Assembly (NCBI GenBank): GCA_905221605.1
Contig: CAJNDS010002194.1
Location: 1-64,000, forward strand
Direction: 5' to 3'
Length of the DNA stretch: 64,000 nt
Origin: Symbiodinium natans
Taxonomy: Eukaryota > Sar > Dinophyceae > Suessiales > Symbiodiniaceae
Part shown: one piece after another, positions 39,172-48,959 of the stretch
Position numbering within the stretch: position 1 is the stretch's first letter
Layout of the letters: each line of letters opens with the position of its first letter
Made by a program: the position numbers and the translations under genes
The notes under the pieces: generated by a model
What the model saw: only the letters and a program-made list of their open reading frames with translations
What the model was told of the DNA's origin: nothing
Database searches by the model: none

Positions 39172-41473
39172 GGAGAGCGGAAGAAGAGTTCTTTCGAGCC
39201 GTTGGGTCAATACGGTTCAGAAGCCTGGTCTCTACCGCTCTAGACTTGTGGTCCGCGATTTTGCCGCTATGGGCGGCACAACGCTCGCTGAGGGGATCTA
39301 TTCTCCTACCACCAGCCTGGAAGGGCTGCGGCTCCTACTTTCCGTTCTGTGTAGAAAAGGGTCTGTGCTGTCCTGTGACGTGTCGGTAGCGTTTATGCAC
39401 GCCGCTATTGCGCGGCCGGAGTTTGTGCAGCTTCCGAGTAACATAGGAAACGCAAAGACCGGCGAAAGGGTCGTCTTGAAACTGTTTCGTGCCATGAACG
39501 GGCTTCGAAGTGCCCCGCTTTCTTGGTACAAGGAGCTTTCGGCGTACTTGGGAAACCAAGGATTCCAGCAGATCTTGGACCCTACAATCTTCCGCAAGAA
39601 AACCAAGAATGGTTTGGTGATTGTCCTCTTTTATGTTGACGATCTGTTGATTTGGGCCGAGAACACCGCCGAAGCTCGAAAGGTGTATGAAGACCTGAAG
39701 AAATGCTACAAGCTTAAGCTAACAGGTGAGCTCTTGGAAGGAAAACCAGGTGAGGTGTCTTTCTTGGGACGTAGGATCTTCCGGAAGAAGACCGGAGAGC
39801 CCTGCGTATACTTTGGCTTGGACGCTAAGTACTTGAGGTCTTGCTGTGAGGAGTACGGAATCACTAAGGTGGCGCCGAAGCTTCCACCATTAGAGCGGCG
39901 GTATGCCGACCTCATCAAGAAAGGACAGGACACACCTCTTACGCCAGAGGCGCACGAGCGCTATAGGCGTACCTTGGGACGCCTAGCCTGGGCGTCGCTT
40001 TCAAGACCTGATTTGCAGTATGTATGCGGTTTTCTAGGAAGACACCAGTCAGCCCCCAACGAAGCAGCCGAAGCCTGTATGAGGGATGTTCTGAGGTGGG
40101 TGTCTGGTTTACCGCATAAGGTCCAAGTGTTCCCCTCACGTAGAGAGCTTTTAGCCCCTGATGAGGACCGAGAGTCAGTGTCGTGTTTTGTTGACGCGTC
40201 TTGGGGTTTGAACTCTGTGAGTGGTGGAATTGTGACCTGGAACAACTGTTGCTTGAAGACGTTCAGTCGGAAACAGACGACCGTAGCTTTGTCATCGGCA
40301 GAAGCCGAGCTAGCAGCACTGACTGAAATCGCCAGAGAGGGATTGTATATATCTCTGTTGGTGCAGACGATGGTGGAGGGGATGCCTTCTGATTCGGAGG
40401 AAGGCCGATATCAGTTGCACGCGTACGGGGACTCTGAAAGCGCCCTGTCCATAGCGCAAATGAGTACCCTCCTTAGGAAAGTCCGCCACATAGAGTTGAG
40501 AGCTGCTTTTCTCCAACAACTAGTCGCCAAGGAAAGATTGACGCTGGAGTATATACCGGGGAAACTCAACCCCGCAGATGCTCTAACGAAATCCCCAACT
40601 GCGGAGAATGTGGTCAGTCTTTGTGAGGCAGCTGGCCTCATTAACGAGCCAGAATCGTGGTCGTCGATCTCCGAAGAAAACGTCGAAGAAGTAAGAAATG
40701 AGCCCAATATCACTAAGGAAGTATCTTCGAACGCAGTAAGGTCCTCTCCGCTGGAGGTTCCTAGCTCCTGGATGGAAGCCGCGACGGCAGTGGCTAGAGG
40801 AACAGTGTCGCTCGTCGTTCTGGAGCTTTGCTGCGAAGAGTCGAGTGCTTTTGCGAGAGCGTGTGCTCGAGAGAAAGGCATAGCGTACTTCGGAGTGACT
40901 CGGGAAATCAATCTTCTGAGTAAGAACACCTTTCTTGTTCTTGAAGAGATCTTAAGAGTCCTGAAGCAGGGAAAGGTCCGTGTCTTTGCGCATTTGTCTA
41001 CGCTTTGCAGCTCAGGCTGCCCCTTGAGGTACCTGCGTTTCCGCAAGCGACGAGGTTTGGAACTTTGGCGGAAGACGCTAAAGATTCACAAGAGTTGCTG
41101 GAGACTTATAGGGAAGCTCTTCGGCCCCTATGCCTCTAACGAGGGTTTGCTGTTAACCCACGAATGGCCTGAAAGGTCCTCTTTGTGGAAGGAAACGGTA
41201 TTTCTAGAAGTCTCTAAAAGCATTGGTCTGACGCAAGGATGTCTAGTAGATAGGTGCTGCTTCGAGAAGAAAGAGAAGACTTGGAAGAGATGGTGGTTCG
41301 CTTCTAATAGTGCTGCCTGCGTGTGGGAACTGTCTTCGTACGTTTGCGCAGGAAACCACGAACACTCGAAGAGTGAGTCTCTGAAGGAGTCTGGGACCTA
41401 CCCGGAGGAGCTTGGAAAGGCTCTGGTCAGGATTGGAAAGAAGATCCTGAAGCAGGAGGAAAGAAAGGACTGA
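39164..41473 (+). CDS. Reverse transcriptase, RNase H and methyltransferase-like C-terminal domain
   Basis: This is a 769-codon frame; the TTG at 39164 is not a start, and translation probably enters from integrase by a +1 shift. RT: VLSSRWVNTVQKPG, LVVRDFAAMGGTTL, LSCDVSVAFMHAA, AMNGLRSAPLSWYKEL, and the catalytic FYVDDLLIW near residue 156. RNase H: SCFVDASWG (near 342), ALSSAEAELAAL, YGDSESALSIA, VRHIELRAAFLQQ, then NPADALTKSP. About 220 further residues follow. VSLVVLELCCEESSAFARAC (about 548-567) resembles the SAM-binding first motif of Rossmann methyltransferases. VFAHLSTLCSSGCPLRYL lies where a catalytic Pro-Cys-type loop would be, and a Trp/Cys-rich tail ends the protein. The stop is TGA 41471. 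All RT and RNase H catalytic residues are present. Confidence 0.85.
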   Translation: MPKESGRRVLSSRWVNTVQKPGLYRSRLVVRDFAAMGGTTLAEGIYSPTTSLEGLRLLLSVLCRKGSVLSCDVSVAFMHAAIARPEFVQLPSNIGNAKTGERVVLKLFRAMNGLRSAPLSWYKELSAYLGNQGFQQILDPTIFRKKTKNGLVIVLFYVDDLLIWAENTAEARKVYEDLKKCYKLKLTGELLEGKPGEVSFLGRRIFRKKTGEPCVYFGLDAKYLRSCCEEYGITKVAPKLPPLERRYADLIKKGQDTPLTPEAHERYRRTLGRLAWASLSRPDLQYVCGFLGRHQSAPNEAAEACMRDVLRWVSGLPHKVQVFPSRRELLAPDEDRESVSCFVDASWGLNSVSGGIVTWNNCCLKTFSRKQTTVALSSAEAELAALTEIAREGLYISLLVQTMVEGMPSDSEEGRYQLHAYGDSESALSIAQMSTLLRKVRHIELRAAFLQQLVAKERLTLEYIPGKLNPADALTKSPTAENVVSLCEAAGLINEPESWSSISEENVEEVRNEPNITKEVSSNAVRSSPLEVPSSWMEAATAVARGTVSLVVLELCCEESSAFARACAREKGIAYFGVTREINLLSKNTFLVLEEILRVLKQGKVRVFAHLSTLCSSGCPLRYLRFRKRRGLELWRKTLKIHKSCWRLIGKLFGPYASNEGLLLTHEWPERSSLWKETVFLEVSKSIGLTQGCLVDRCCFEKKEKTWKRWWFASNSAACVWELSSYVCAGNHEHSKSESLKESGTYPEELGKALVRIGKKILKQEERKD

Positions 41474-41525
41474 AGGGAACTACCCCAGGATCATCTGTGC
41501 ATGAGGGGGTGTGTAAAATTCACCT

Positions 41526-43578
41526 GGCTCAAGGTTTCGGCTCAACCCCGGTGGGGTGCTCAGGTAGAGAGCGTCTTTAGTGCCGTTGTGGCTGGCCCTG
41601 GGGCTTGTAACTGAGGGTAGGTTCCGTTTTGAGGCCCTGGCAAAACTGTGTTTGCTCGTAGGCCGGCTGACCGGCTAAGCTGTCATAGAGCGGCGGCCCG
41701 CCAACTGCTGCCGTCGACGAAGGGCGTGAGTGCACAGTTTTCGGCCTCGCTTCGCTAGAGGGTAGCTTTTCGTCCTCGCGTTGCTGAGGGAACCTTGTGG
41801 CCTACAGTCTGCTCTGGGTCACAGTGAGAGTTGCAGCCTCGCATTGCTTGAGGGGTGACGCAAGCCTGTTGCTCACCAGAGATTCCTGCTGTCTCTGGGT
41901 GAGCAAAACCCACCGACCCTCATTTGGATTGAGGGCTGTGCTGAAGGTGAGTTTGGGTTCCTCGCTCACTTGTGTGGAAAACGAAGGTGAGACCGAAACA
42001 CGGGGAAAAACGGCCAGGCACGCTGCAGACAGTGCAGGCCAACGTCGCACTGCAAGAGGCATCCTTGCAGTGGCGACAGGAGTGTCCCGAACAATTGCGG
42101 TGTGCTCGAGCCCAAGCTTGCAGGTTTTCGGGGATCTGCAAGCTGAGCACAACAGGATTTTCTTCGCAGGTAGGATCAGGTAGAAAAGATTTGGCCCAAC
42201 CCTGGTGGATCTGCCTGGACACAAATAACCAGAGGCATCAGTGTCGTAAAGCTCATTGACTGGTGCTACTGAGAAACCGTTGCCAAAGAACTTGCAGTAG
42301 GACTGTGGTGCGGCGCAGTGCAAGTTGAAGAGCAGCTGTTGGTGGCTGCTCCCCGGAAAACCAATACTCCAAGAAGCCTCCTTCGGCCTCGCTCCGTGCT
42401 GAGGGTTTGTAAGGGTTGGTATTGGCCGGAAAGGATTCAGATGGAGGTTACCCGATCTTCGCGCTTTTCCCATCTGAAGGCAACCAATGGTAATCAGCCT
42501 GCTGGACATGGCAGGCCTGCTGTTGTTTACATCCACGTCTCCTGCAAGGGCTGGGGTCTGTCCGTGCACACAGACAAGGCGGAACCTTGCAGATGTTTAG
42601 GTCCTCGCGGCACGGCCGCTGGAGGTTGTTTGAAGATGTTGGCTCTCACTATTGGTGAGTGGTTTGTATGGGCACTTGCTGGGGCAAGGCGGCTCTGGCG
42701 TCTGAGGATGGTACATGTGCTGGCTGCTGAGTACGGGCCACCGAAAGAGACCTGTGGTAAGACAAGCGATGAAAGGAGCCGAACTCCTAAACAATAGGAC
42801 AGGCTAGCTCACGCGGACGCCACGCAGAGTATGTGTCACTATCTTCAGATGTTGGAGCCAAATTGCCTAGCCGTGTGACGTGAGATGTGGTGTTTGGATT
42901 CGGCCTCAAGCACTGGAAGGCCTACAACAACAAATCCGAATGAAAACTGTGGTCCTAAGACACGCGGAGCAGCTGCTTATACGTGGCACCGCGGGGGTCA
43001 CATAGAGATAGAGGGCTTGCCAGCAAGGGAACTCTGTCTAAGATAGCCCTGGCTCAGTGAGGAGCTGAGGGCCTGGCTGCGCAGATGCAGCGGAATGGTT
43101 GTTCGGCCTCGCCTCCGCTGAGGGAACAACAGTCCATGCTTCTCTGCAGTGTCGGTCCGGGTTAGTAAGAGCGAGAACGCCGGGACCTCGAGCTGCAGTT
43201 TTACCATGTAGCAACCGCGTGAGATGCATTATTGGTCAACTGGTGAGTAAGAGCGAGAAAGCCAGGGTGACGCTACTTTGGGGGAGGCTGCAAGGCACGG
43301 TTAGTAAGTGCGAGAAAGCCGGAGCTGCGGACGAACCTGGAGTAGCATTCTTTCATACCTCACGTGTTTCACTTTGCGGCCTCGCATGCATTGAGGGAAT
43401 ATGCCTCGAACAGAACATCCAGTGCTGAGTGGGGATTGCCAAACTTATGGAGGCTGATGCCACAACAAGTGCCTCAACAGCAATGCATGCGGAGGGCAAA
43501 GTTCGGCCTCGCGAGTGCTGAGGGTTGCAGCTGAGAGAGGGCCTAGCTGAGAACGCAACACCTCAAGCGAGGTAATTT
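41526..43578 (+). repeat. Inverted type I unit, missing its 3' end
   Basis: This is the reverse complement of the 2.13-kb unit of 12.85-19.24 kb. It starts at TAAAATTCACCTGGCTCAAG, directly after the copia 3' end, and keeps the hairpin motifs (TTCGGCCTCGCTCCGTGCTG near 42382; TTCGGCCTCGCCTCCGCTGA near 43103). It stops at CTCAAGCGAGGTAATTTTTA. The last 130 bp (CACCTTGACC to CAGACG) are absent and replaced by a type II unit. No gene was recognised; open frames match those dismissed in the type I array. Confidence 0.88.
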
Positions 43579-45090
43579 TTAGTGCATGCAGCTTGGACGG
43601 CTGATGCTACTGGGCGCAAAGCGGTAAAGCAGCTTGAAGCATAGACTCCGCGGTGCCGGTGTGTCGGAGCAATTGATAGGTACAACCGCAGCCCAGCAGA
43701 GCTCAATCAAACAAAGCAACATTCGGCCTCGACTTTGGTCTGAGGGAATGTGAGCTATAAAGAGCAAACTCCAGAATATGGATGAGGGACACTGGCCAGG
43801 CATGGAGGCCAGCAAAGGGCAGGTACCAGCATTGCACTGGAAAAGCCTCGAGTCCCAATGGCAGTGAACTTTGTGGTGAGGAATACGTCGACTGGTAAGT
43901 AAGTGCGAGAAAGCCAGGGCGATTCTGGGGAGAACAGCAAGGCACGGTTAGTAAGTGCGAGAACACCGGAGCTGCTGAGAACCCTGGATTAGCCGGGACG
44001 TACTCCGTGGAGGATTCGTTGTCACTGCTTTCAGAAATGCCCACAAGGACCAAGCATGCAGCTAAACCGTGGTCGCAGAGTGGGCCTCACTTCGGTTGAA
44101 GGAAATCGACTCCCAAGTGAGAGTATGGAGTTTTGGTGGCAAACAAGAGAGCCAGCCGACTGTCTTTGGAACAATGGCTACGGCTGGATGAGAATGTCAA
44201 GTCTCACAATGGATAGCGGCCTCGTACATAATATCCTCACAGGCAGGGTGGGTTTGACCTGGTTGTCGGCACCTTGCCCGGCCCCCTGTCAGGCGCCTGT
44301 ACCGGCCACCTGTTGAAGGTGTGTGGCGTGGGGTCACCGGTGCGTAGCGGCGTTTTCGGTCGCTTAGCGTCCTCCAGCCTAAAAAGGGGTATGTTTGGGC
44401 AGGTACTTCACCTGTTCCTCCTGCTTGGCTCGTGTTGGAGATGTGTGAATCGAGGGCATGGATCCGTCAAGGTGAGATGACGAGAAAGTGCAGAATGGCC
44501 TCAATCAATATGGAACGGTCTATGTATGGGGATTGACCACCCCGCCGGTAGAGGGATAGCGGCCTCTGAGAATCGGAGGGCATGGATCACCTCCCGGCAA
44601 AAGCCACAGGAAGTATGCCCTGTGCATGCAAGAGGCAGCCACCGTAACCAGAGTCCATGAAGCCTTGGGCCATGACCTGGTTTGAAGACATGTCCGGCCT
44701 CACTACGGTTGAGGGGTGGATGGAAGCACTCAGGACATGCAATGAGGCTCGTAGAACGAGCATCTGGGTCTAAAGGAATGACCTCCATTCGGTGAGGGAT
44801 AGCGGCCTCCACGAACGAGGGCATGGATCGCCTCCCGAATAGACAACACAGAGAATGTGCAAGCATACAGGCAATTTGCCTTGGCCAAAGTCTTCAAGCC
44901 AATGGCAACGACTTGGTCAAAAGGACATTCCGGCCTCACTTCGGTTGAGGGTAGCGGTACGTCAAAACCGAGGACAAGGAATGAGAGGGGGAACTTACCG
45001 GCAGTTTCACCCCACAGTTTTAGTAAGTTTTGTTTCACTTGAACCCACAGCCCCTTCGGGTGGCTACGCCTCGCAGCGTGCAGACGAAAA
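43579..45090 (+). repeat. Type II unit, 5'-truncated copy (1.5 kb)
   Basis: It begins GTGCATGCAGCTTGGACGGC and ends CCTCGCAGCGTGCAGACGAA plus A tract, then TTCACCTGGCTCAAG. It is nearly identical to 46432-47944. It carries at least eight copies of the GGCCTCRC...GTTGAGGG hairpin variant (for example 43722, 44072, 44696, 44930). The 3' 55 bp are shared with type I units, so the two families end alike although their bodies differ. No coding function was recognised. Confidence 0.85.
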
Positions 45091-47944
45091 ATTCACCTGG
45101 CTCAAGTCTCGGCTCAACCCCGGTGGGGTGCGCAGGTAGTGAGCTGTTCGGTGGCCTGGAGGCTGTACCTAAGGGTGGGCTCCAACAGGACTCAAACCGA
45201 AACCACTGTGTTTGCTCGGTAGTTCTGCCAGCCACATAGCTGCCTGTGTACGGCCTCGCCGAGTGCTGAGGGAACTTTCGACCTCGCTGCTGAGGGTGTT
45301 GTCGGCCTCGCATAAGCTGAGGATTGTGGAAAGTCTTCGGCCTCGCTCGGAGGGACAACATAGTTCGGCCTCACCACGGTTGAGGGAAACACCTCCTGGA
45401 ACTGAGGTGCAAGAAGATAGCAGACCTGTGCGAGCGAAGAGGGTTCCGAGGCCTTAACTTCCTTTGTTGGAACAGGGCCCCGTCTCAACCGCAGATTTCC
45501 GCTCGTGGGCTATCGGCGACCAGAGTGGCCGTCCACAGTGCCCTGGACAGTGTGCCACACGCCAAAGAGACTTGCTGCAAGGCAGACGGAGAGCGACGGA
45601 CCATGCCGGCAATTGCGTGCTGTGTATTTGCATGGTCACACCAGGGGCGTCGTGAAGGGCTTTTCCTGGAACTGTCGCAGTCATATCGTATCCACTTTGT
45701 CCGTCGCACCAGGAGAGGCAACATAGCCTGGGGCAGCTGTGGGAATTGGAATGTCCAAAGAAGCCTGAATGCAGCTAACCTCCACCTGCAGCTCCGGGAT
45801 TTCCGATGCTGTGAGGATGCGAGGCTTTGGAACATCGATTTCTATGTCGATCCCACAAACCCATCCCTGATGATTGATGGCAGCGGACGTGAAATCAGGT
45901 ACCTGGGTAGGCTGGTGATTATGGTGTATGGCCCTGATGTGTCGAGAAGGATGCTGGCCTTGTCGGAAGATGATGAGGAATGGATGCTCCTTTGAGGTGA
46001 TGAAACGTCGCCGGCCAGTAACCAGGCAAGTGGAAGTGGATTGAATTGCGAGCACAGCCTCGCCATTAAGGGCCATGTGAGGGCAAACCCGAATGCAGGC
46101 TTAGCTTGCCGGAATGAGGGTGATCAACATACCCTCGCAGCACAATGCTTTCAGAACCCGTGAAACCAGCGGAGATGCCATGTGAGGCTATGCAAGGGCA
46201 GTTTCGGCCTCGCTATGCTGGAGTAAAGGTTCGGCCTCGCCTCGGCTGAGGGAATGGATGGTTCGGCCTCGCCAAGGCTGAGGGAACAACAGAAGGGTTG
46301 CGAAAACGCCTCGCTGATGAAGAAGGTGCATGATGTTCCGGCCTCGCATCAGCTGAGGGAAGAATGATGGAATGGGCAGGCCGGGCACTTATTGGTCTGC
46401 CGGAATTGAGTCTGGGAGACTCTGGAAGCACTGCATGCAGCTTGGACGGCTGATGCTACTGGGCGCAAAGCGGTAAAGCAGCTTGAAGCATAGACTCCGC
46501 GGTGCCGGTGTGTCGGAGCAATTGATAGGTACAACCGCAGCCCAGCAGTGCTCAATCAAACAATGCAACATTCGGCCTCGACTTTGGTCTGAGGGAATGT
46601 GAGCTATAAAGAGCAAACTCCAGAATATGGATGAGGGACACTGGCCAGGCATGGAGGCCAGCAAAGGGCAGGTACCAGCATTGCACTGGAGAAGCCTCGA
46701 GTCCCAATGGCAGTGAACTTTGTGGTGAGGAATACGTCGACTGGTAAGTAAGTGCGAGAAAGCCAGGGCGATTCTGGGGAGAACAGCAAGGCACGGTTAG
46801 TAAGTGCGAGAACACCGGAGCTGCTGAGAACCCTGGATTAGCCGGGACGTACTCCGTGGAGGATTCGTTGTCACTGCTTTCAGAAATGCCCACAAGGACC
46901 AAGCATGCAGCTAACCCGTGGTCGCAGAGTGGGCCTCACTTCGGTTGAGGGTAATCGACTCCCAAGTGAGAGTATGGAGTTTTGGTGGCAAACAAGAGAG
47001 CCAGCCGACTGTCTTTGGAACAATGGCTACGGCTGGATTGGAGAATGTCAAGTCTCACAATGGATAGCGGCCTCGTACATAATATCCTCACAGGCAGGGT
47101 GGGTTTGACCTGGTAGTCGGCACCTTGCCCGGCCCCCTGTCAGGCGCCTGTGCCGGCCACCTGTTTGAAGGTGTGTGGCGTGGGGTCACCGGTGCGTAGC
47201 GGCGATTTCGGTCGCTTAGCGTCCTCCAGCCTAAAAAGGGGTATGTTTGGGCAGGTACTTCACCTGTTCCTCCTGCTTGGCTCGTGTTGGAGATGTGTGA
47301 ATCGAGGGCATGGATCCGTCAAGGTGAGATGACGAGAAAGTGCAGAATTGGGCCTCAATCAATATGGAACGGTCTATGGGGATTGACCACCCCGCTGGTA
47401 GAGGGATAGCGGCCTCTGAGAATCGGAGGGCATGGATCACCTCCCGGCAAAAGCCACAGGAAGTATGCCCTGTGCATGCAAGAGGCAGCCACCGTAACCA
47501 GAGTCCATGAAGCCTCGGGCCATGACCTGGTTTGAAGACATGTCCGGCCTCACTACGGTTGAGGGGTGTGGATGGAAGCACTCAGGACATGCAATGAGAC
47601 TCGTAGAACGAGCATCTGGGTCTACAGGAATTGACCTCCATTCGGTTGAGGGATAGCGGCCTCCACGAACGAGGGCATGGATCACCTCCCGAATAGACAA
47701 CACAGAGAATGTGCAAGCATACAGGCAATTTGCCTTGGCCAAAGTCTTCAAGCCAATGGCAACGACTTGGTCAAAACGACATTCCGGCCTCACTTCGGTT
47801 GAGGGTAGCGGTACGTCAAAACCGAGGACAAGGAATGAGAGGGGGAACTTACCGGCAGTTTCACCCCACAGTTTTAGTAAGCTTTTGTTTCACTTGAACC
47901 CACAGCCCCTTCGGGTGGCTACGCCTCGCAGCGTGCAGACGAAA
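45091..47944 (+). repeat. Type II unit, longer copy (2.85 kb)
   Basis: It starts TTCACCTGGCTCAAGTCTCG, then GGCTCAACCCCGGTGGGGTG as in type I, but diverges after about 60 bp. It ends CCTCGCAGCGTGCAGACGAA followed by AGTTCCTGTC (no full A tract). The first 1.34 kb have no counterpart in the truncated copy. They are dense in hairpin motifs (45250, 45303, 45338, 45365, 46204, 46232, 46260, 46340). Internal order and both ends are compatible with one RNA-derived element. Confidence 0.8.
45525..45995 (+). CDS. Uncharacterised open frame in the type II unit
   Basis: The frame is 156 codons from an internal GTG/ATG-poor start, unrecognised. The last 70 residues (RLWNIDFYVDPTNPSLMIDG, RYLGRLVIMVYGPDVSRRML, ALSEDDEEWMLL) have protein-like composition with an acidic end, unlike the rest of the unit. 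This region is the only part of the type II unit without hairpin motifs (45480-46200), so it could be a captured host fragment or the remains of an element gene. No domain is named. It may equally be a chance frame. Confidence 0.3.
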   Translation: MAVHSALDSVPHAKETCCKADGERRTMPAIACCVFAWSHQGRREGLFLELSQSYRIHFVRRTRRGNIAWGSCGNWNVQRSLNAANLHLQLRDFRCCEDARLWNIDFYVDPTNPSLMIDGSGREIRYLGRLVIMVYGPDVSRRMLALSEDDEEWMLL

Positions 47945-48278
47945 GTTCCTGTCTAAGGACATGTTAACTTTGTTGTCCTGCATGCTGGCTCAGAGTTGTG
48001 TGTGTGTAGTTGTAGGAGCTCCGTAGTTGTGCCTTGGAGGCTCGACGGGAGTGCTGCTTTAAGTGGGAAAGCCTTTTGAAGTGCTTGAGTTGTAGGGATG
48101 TGTGTCTGGAAGCTGTAGAAGTGACTGTGCACGTTTTTGCTTGCTTTAGGTGTAGTTGGGTAGGTCCCGAGAACTCCCACTGACGTTTGAGTTTGTTTTG
48201 TGGCTGTGGAGAACACGTGGCAGAGCAGAGTTTTCACCTGTGTGTAAAGAGTTTCACTGACGAAGCCTCCGGCTTATG
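47945..48278. other. No gene seen
   Basis: G/T-rich DNA (GTTGTGTGTGTGTAGTTG near 47995) with no repeat partner in the window and no convincing frame. It ends in TTTCACTGACGAAGCCTCCG, just before a spliced-leader relic. Confidence 0.5.
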
Positions 48279-48291
48279 ACTTTGGCTCAAG
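48279..48291 (+). other. Spliced-leader relic
   Basis: ACTTTGGCTCAAG matches the 3' end of the dinoflagellate spliced leader (ATTTTGGCTCAAG) with one mismatch. What follows (48292-48958) may be a retroposed transcript. The largest frame there (48413-48853, 146 codons) has no recognised domain, and no poly(A) is evident before the tandem repeats. Confidence 0.5.
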
Positions 48292-48959
48292 TCGTGAGAA
48301 AAAGAGGGTTCAGCGCGCTGCTGCTGTGTTTTCACACAGGAAGTCTTTCAAGAAGCAAATAAGACTGGTGCGCAGAAGTAAGGGGCAAGAGCTGGTGTAG
48401 ACGTTAAATGCCTTGCAAGGCTACCGTTCCAGAGGTCTCTTGGTTGTTAAGCTTGCAAGTGTTGCGTCTAAGACCGCTTGTGTGCTGCCCTGGCGGAGAC
48501 AGTGCCCCCTGCCTGCAGCGTTGTGGCAGAAACCTTCTGCGCTTTCTGCAGCAAAGCGGGGCCTGCGCAAATGGTGCCAGCGTTTGTTATCCGCACTCAC
48601 GGAAGATTCTTCTGTTCTGCACAGTCCAAGTAGGTCGAGGCAAGATGATGTAAAACTTCGGGTCCAGAATTTGCGTCAAGAGAGAGCATGTACATACTTG
48701 GAGAGCCAGGAGTCCTCCAAAACCCTTCAGGTTGCACCCGGAAGGGTTTTTTGCTGTTCTTTTGGTCACTCTTTTGGGGCCTGTTTGTGGGTGCCTCTTT
48801 CGAGCCTTTTGTCGGGCCACTTTTGGGACATTTTGGTTTCCTGTACTCAGTGACTGACCCCGCGCCCCGGACTGCTTTTGGAGGCCCCGAAACAGGGCTC
48901 GCTTTTGCTTGGGTTTTTTGGGTACCGGCGACTTGACGCCTGTGGGTTGTTTACCGGAG

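Larger units (their letters stand above)
33391..41514 (+). mobile_element. Best-preserved copia-type element, no LTRs seen
   Basis: Order: short 5' region with spliced-leader-like TTTGGCTCAAG (33424-33434), gag, protease, long variable linker, integrase, RT, RNase H, methyltransferase-like C-terminal domain, and a 3' end CATGAGGGGGTGTGTAAAA against TTCACCTGG. The gene order PR-IN-RT-RH is that of Ty1/copia (Pseudoviridae-like). I compared both ends by eye and found no direct repeat, primer-binding site or polypurine tract pair that would mark LTRs. The boundaries given are the A10 tail before it and the TAAAATTCACCTGG junction after it. Confidence 0.75.

Noticed and set aside
33391-41514. LTRs flanking the plus-strand copia element
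   Set aside because: Comparison by eye of 33.2-33.5 kb with 41.3-41.6 kb and of the inverted copy gave no direct repeat; a short or very divergent LTR could have been missed.
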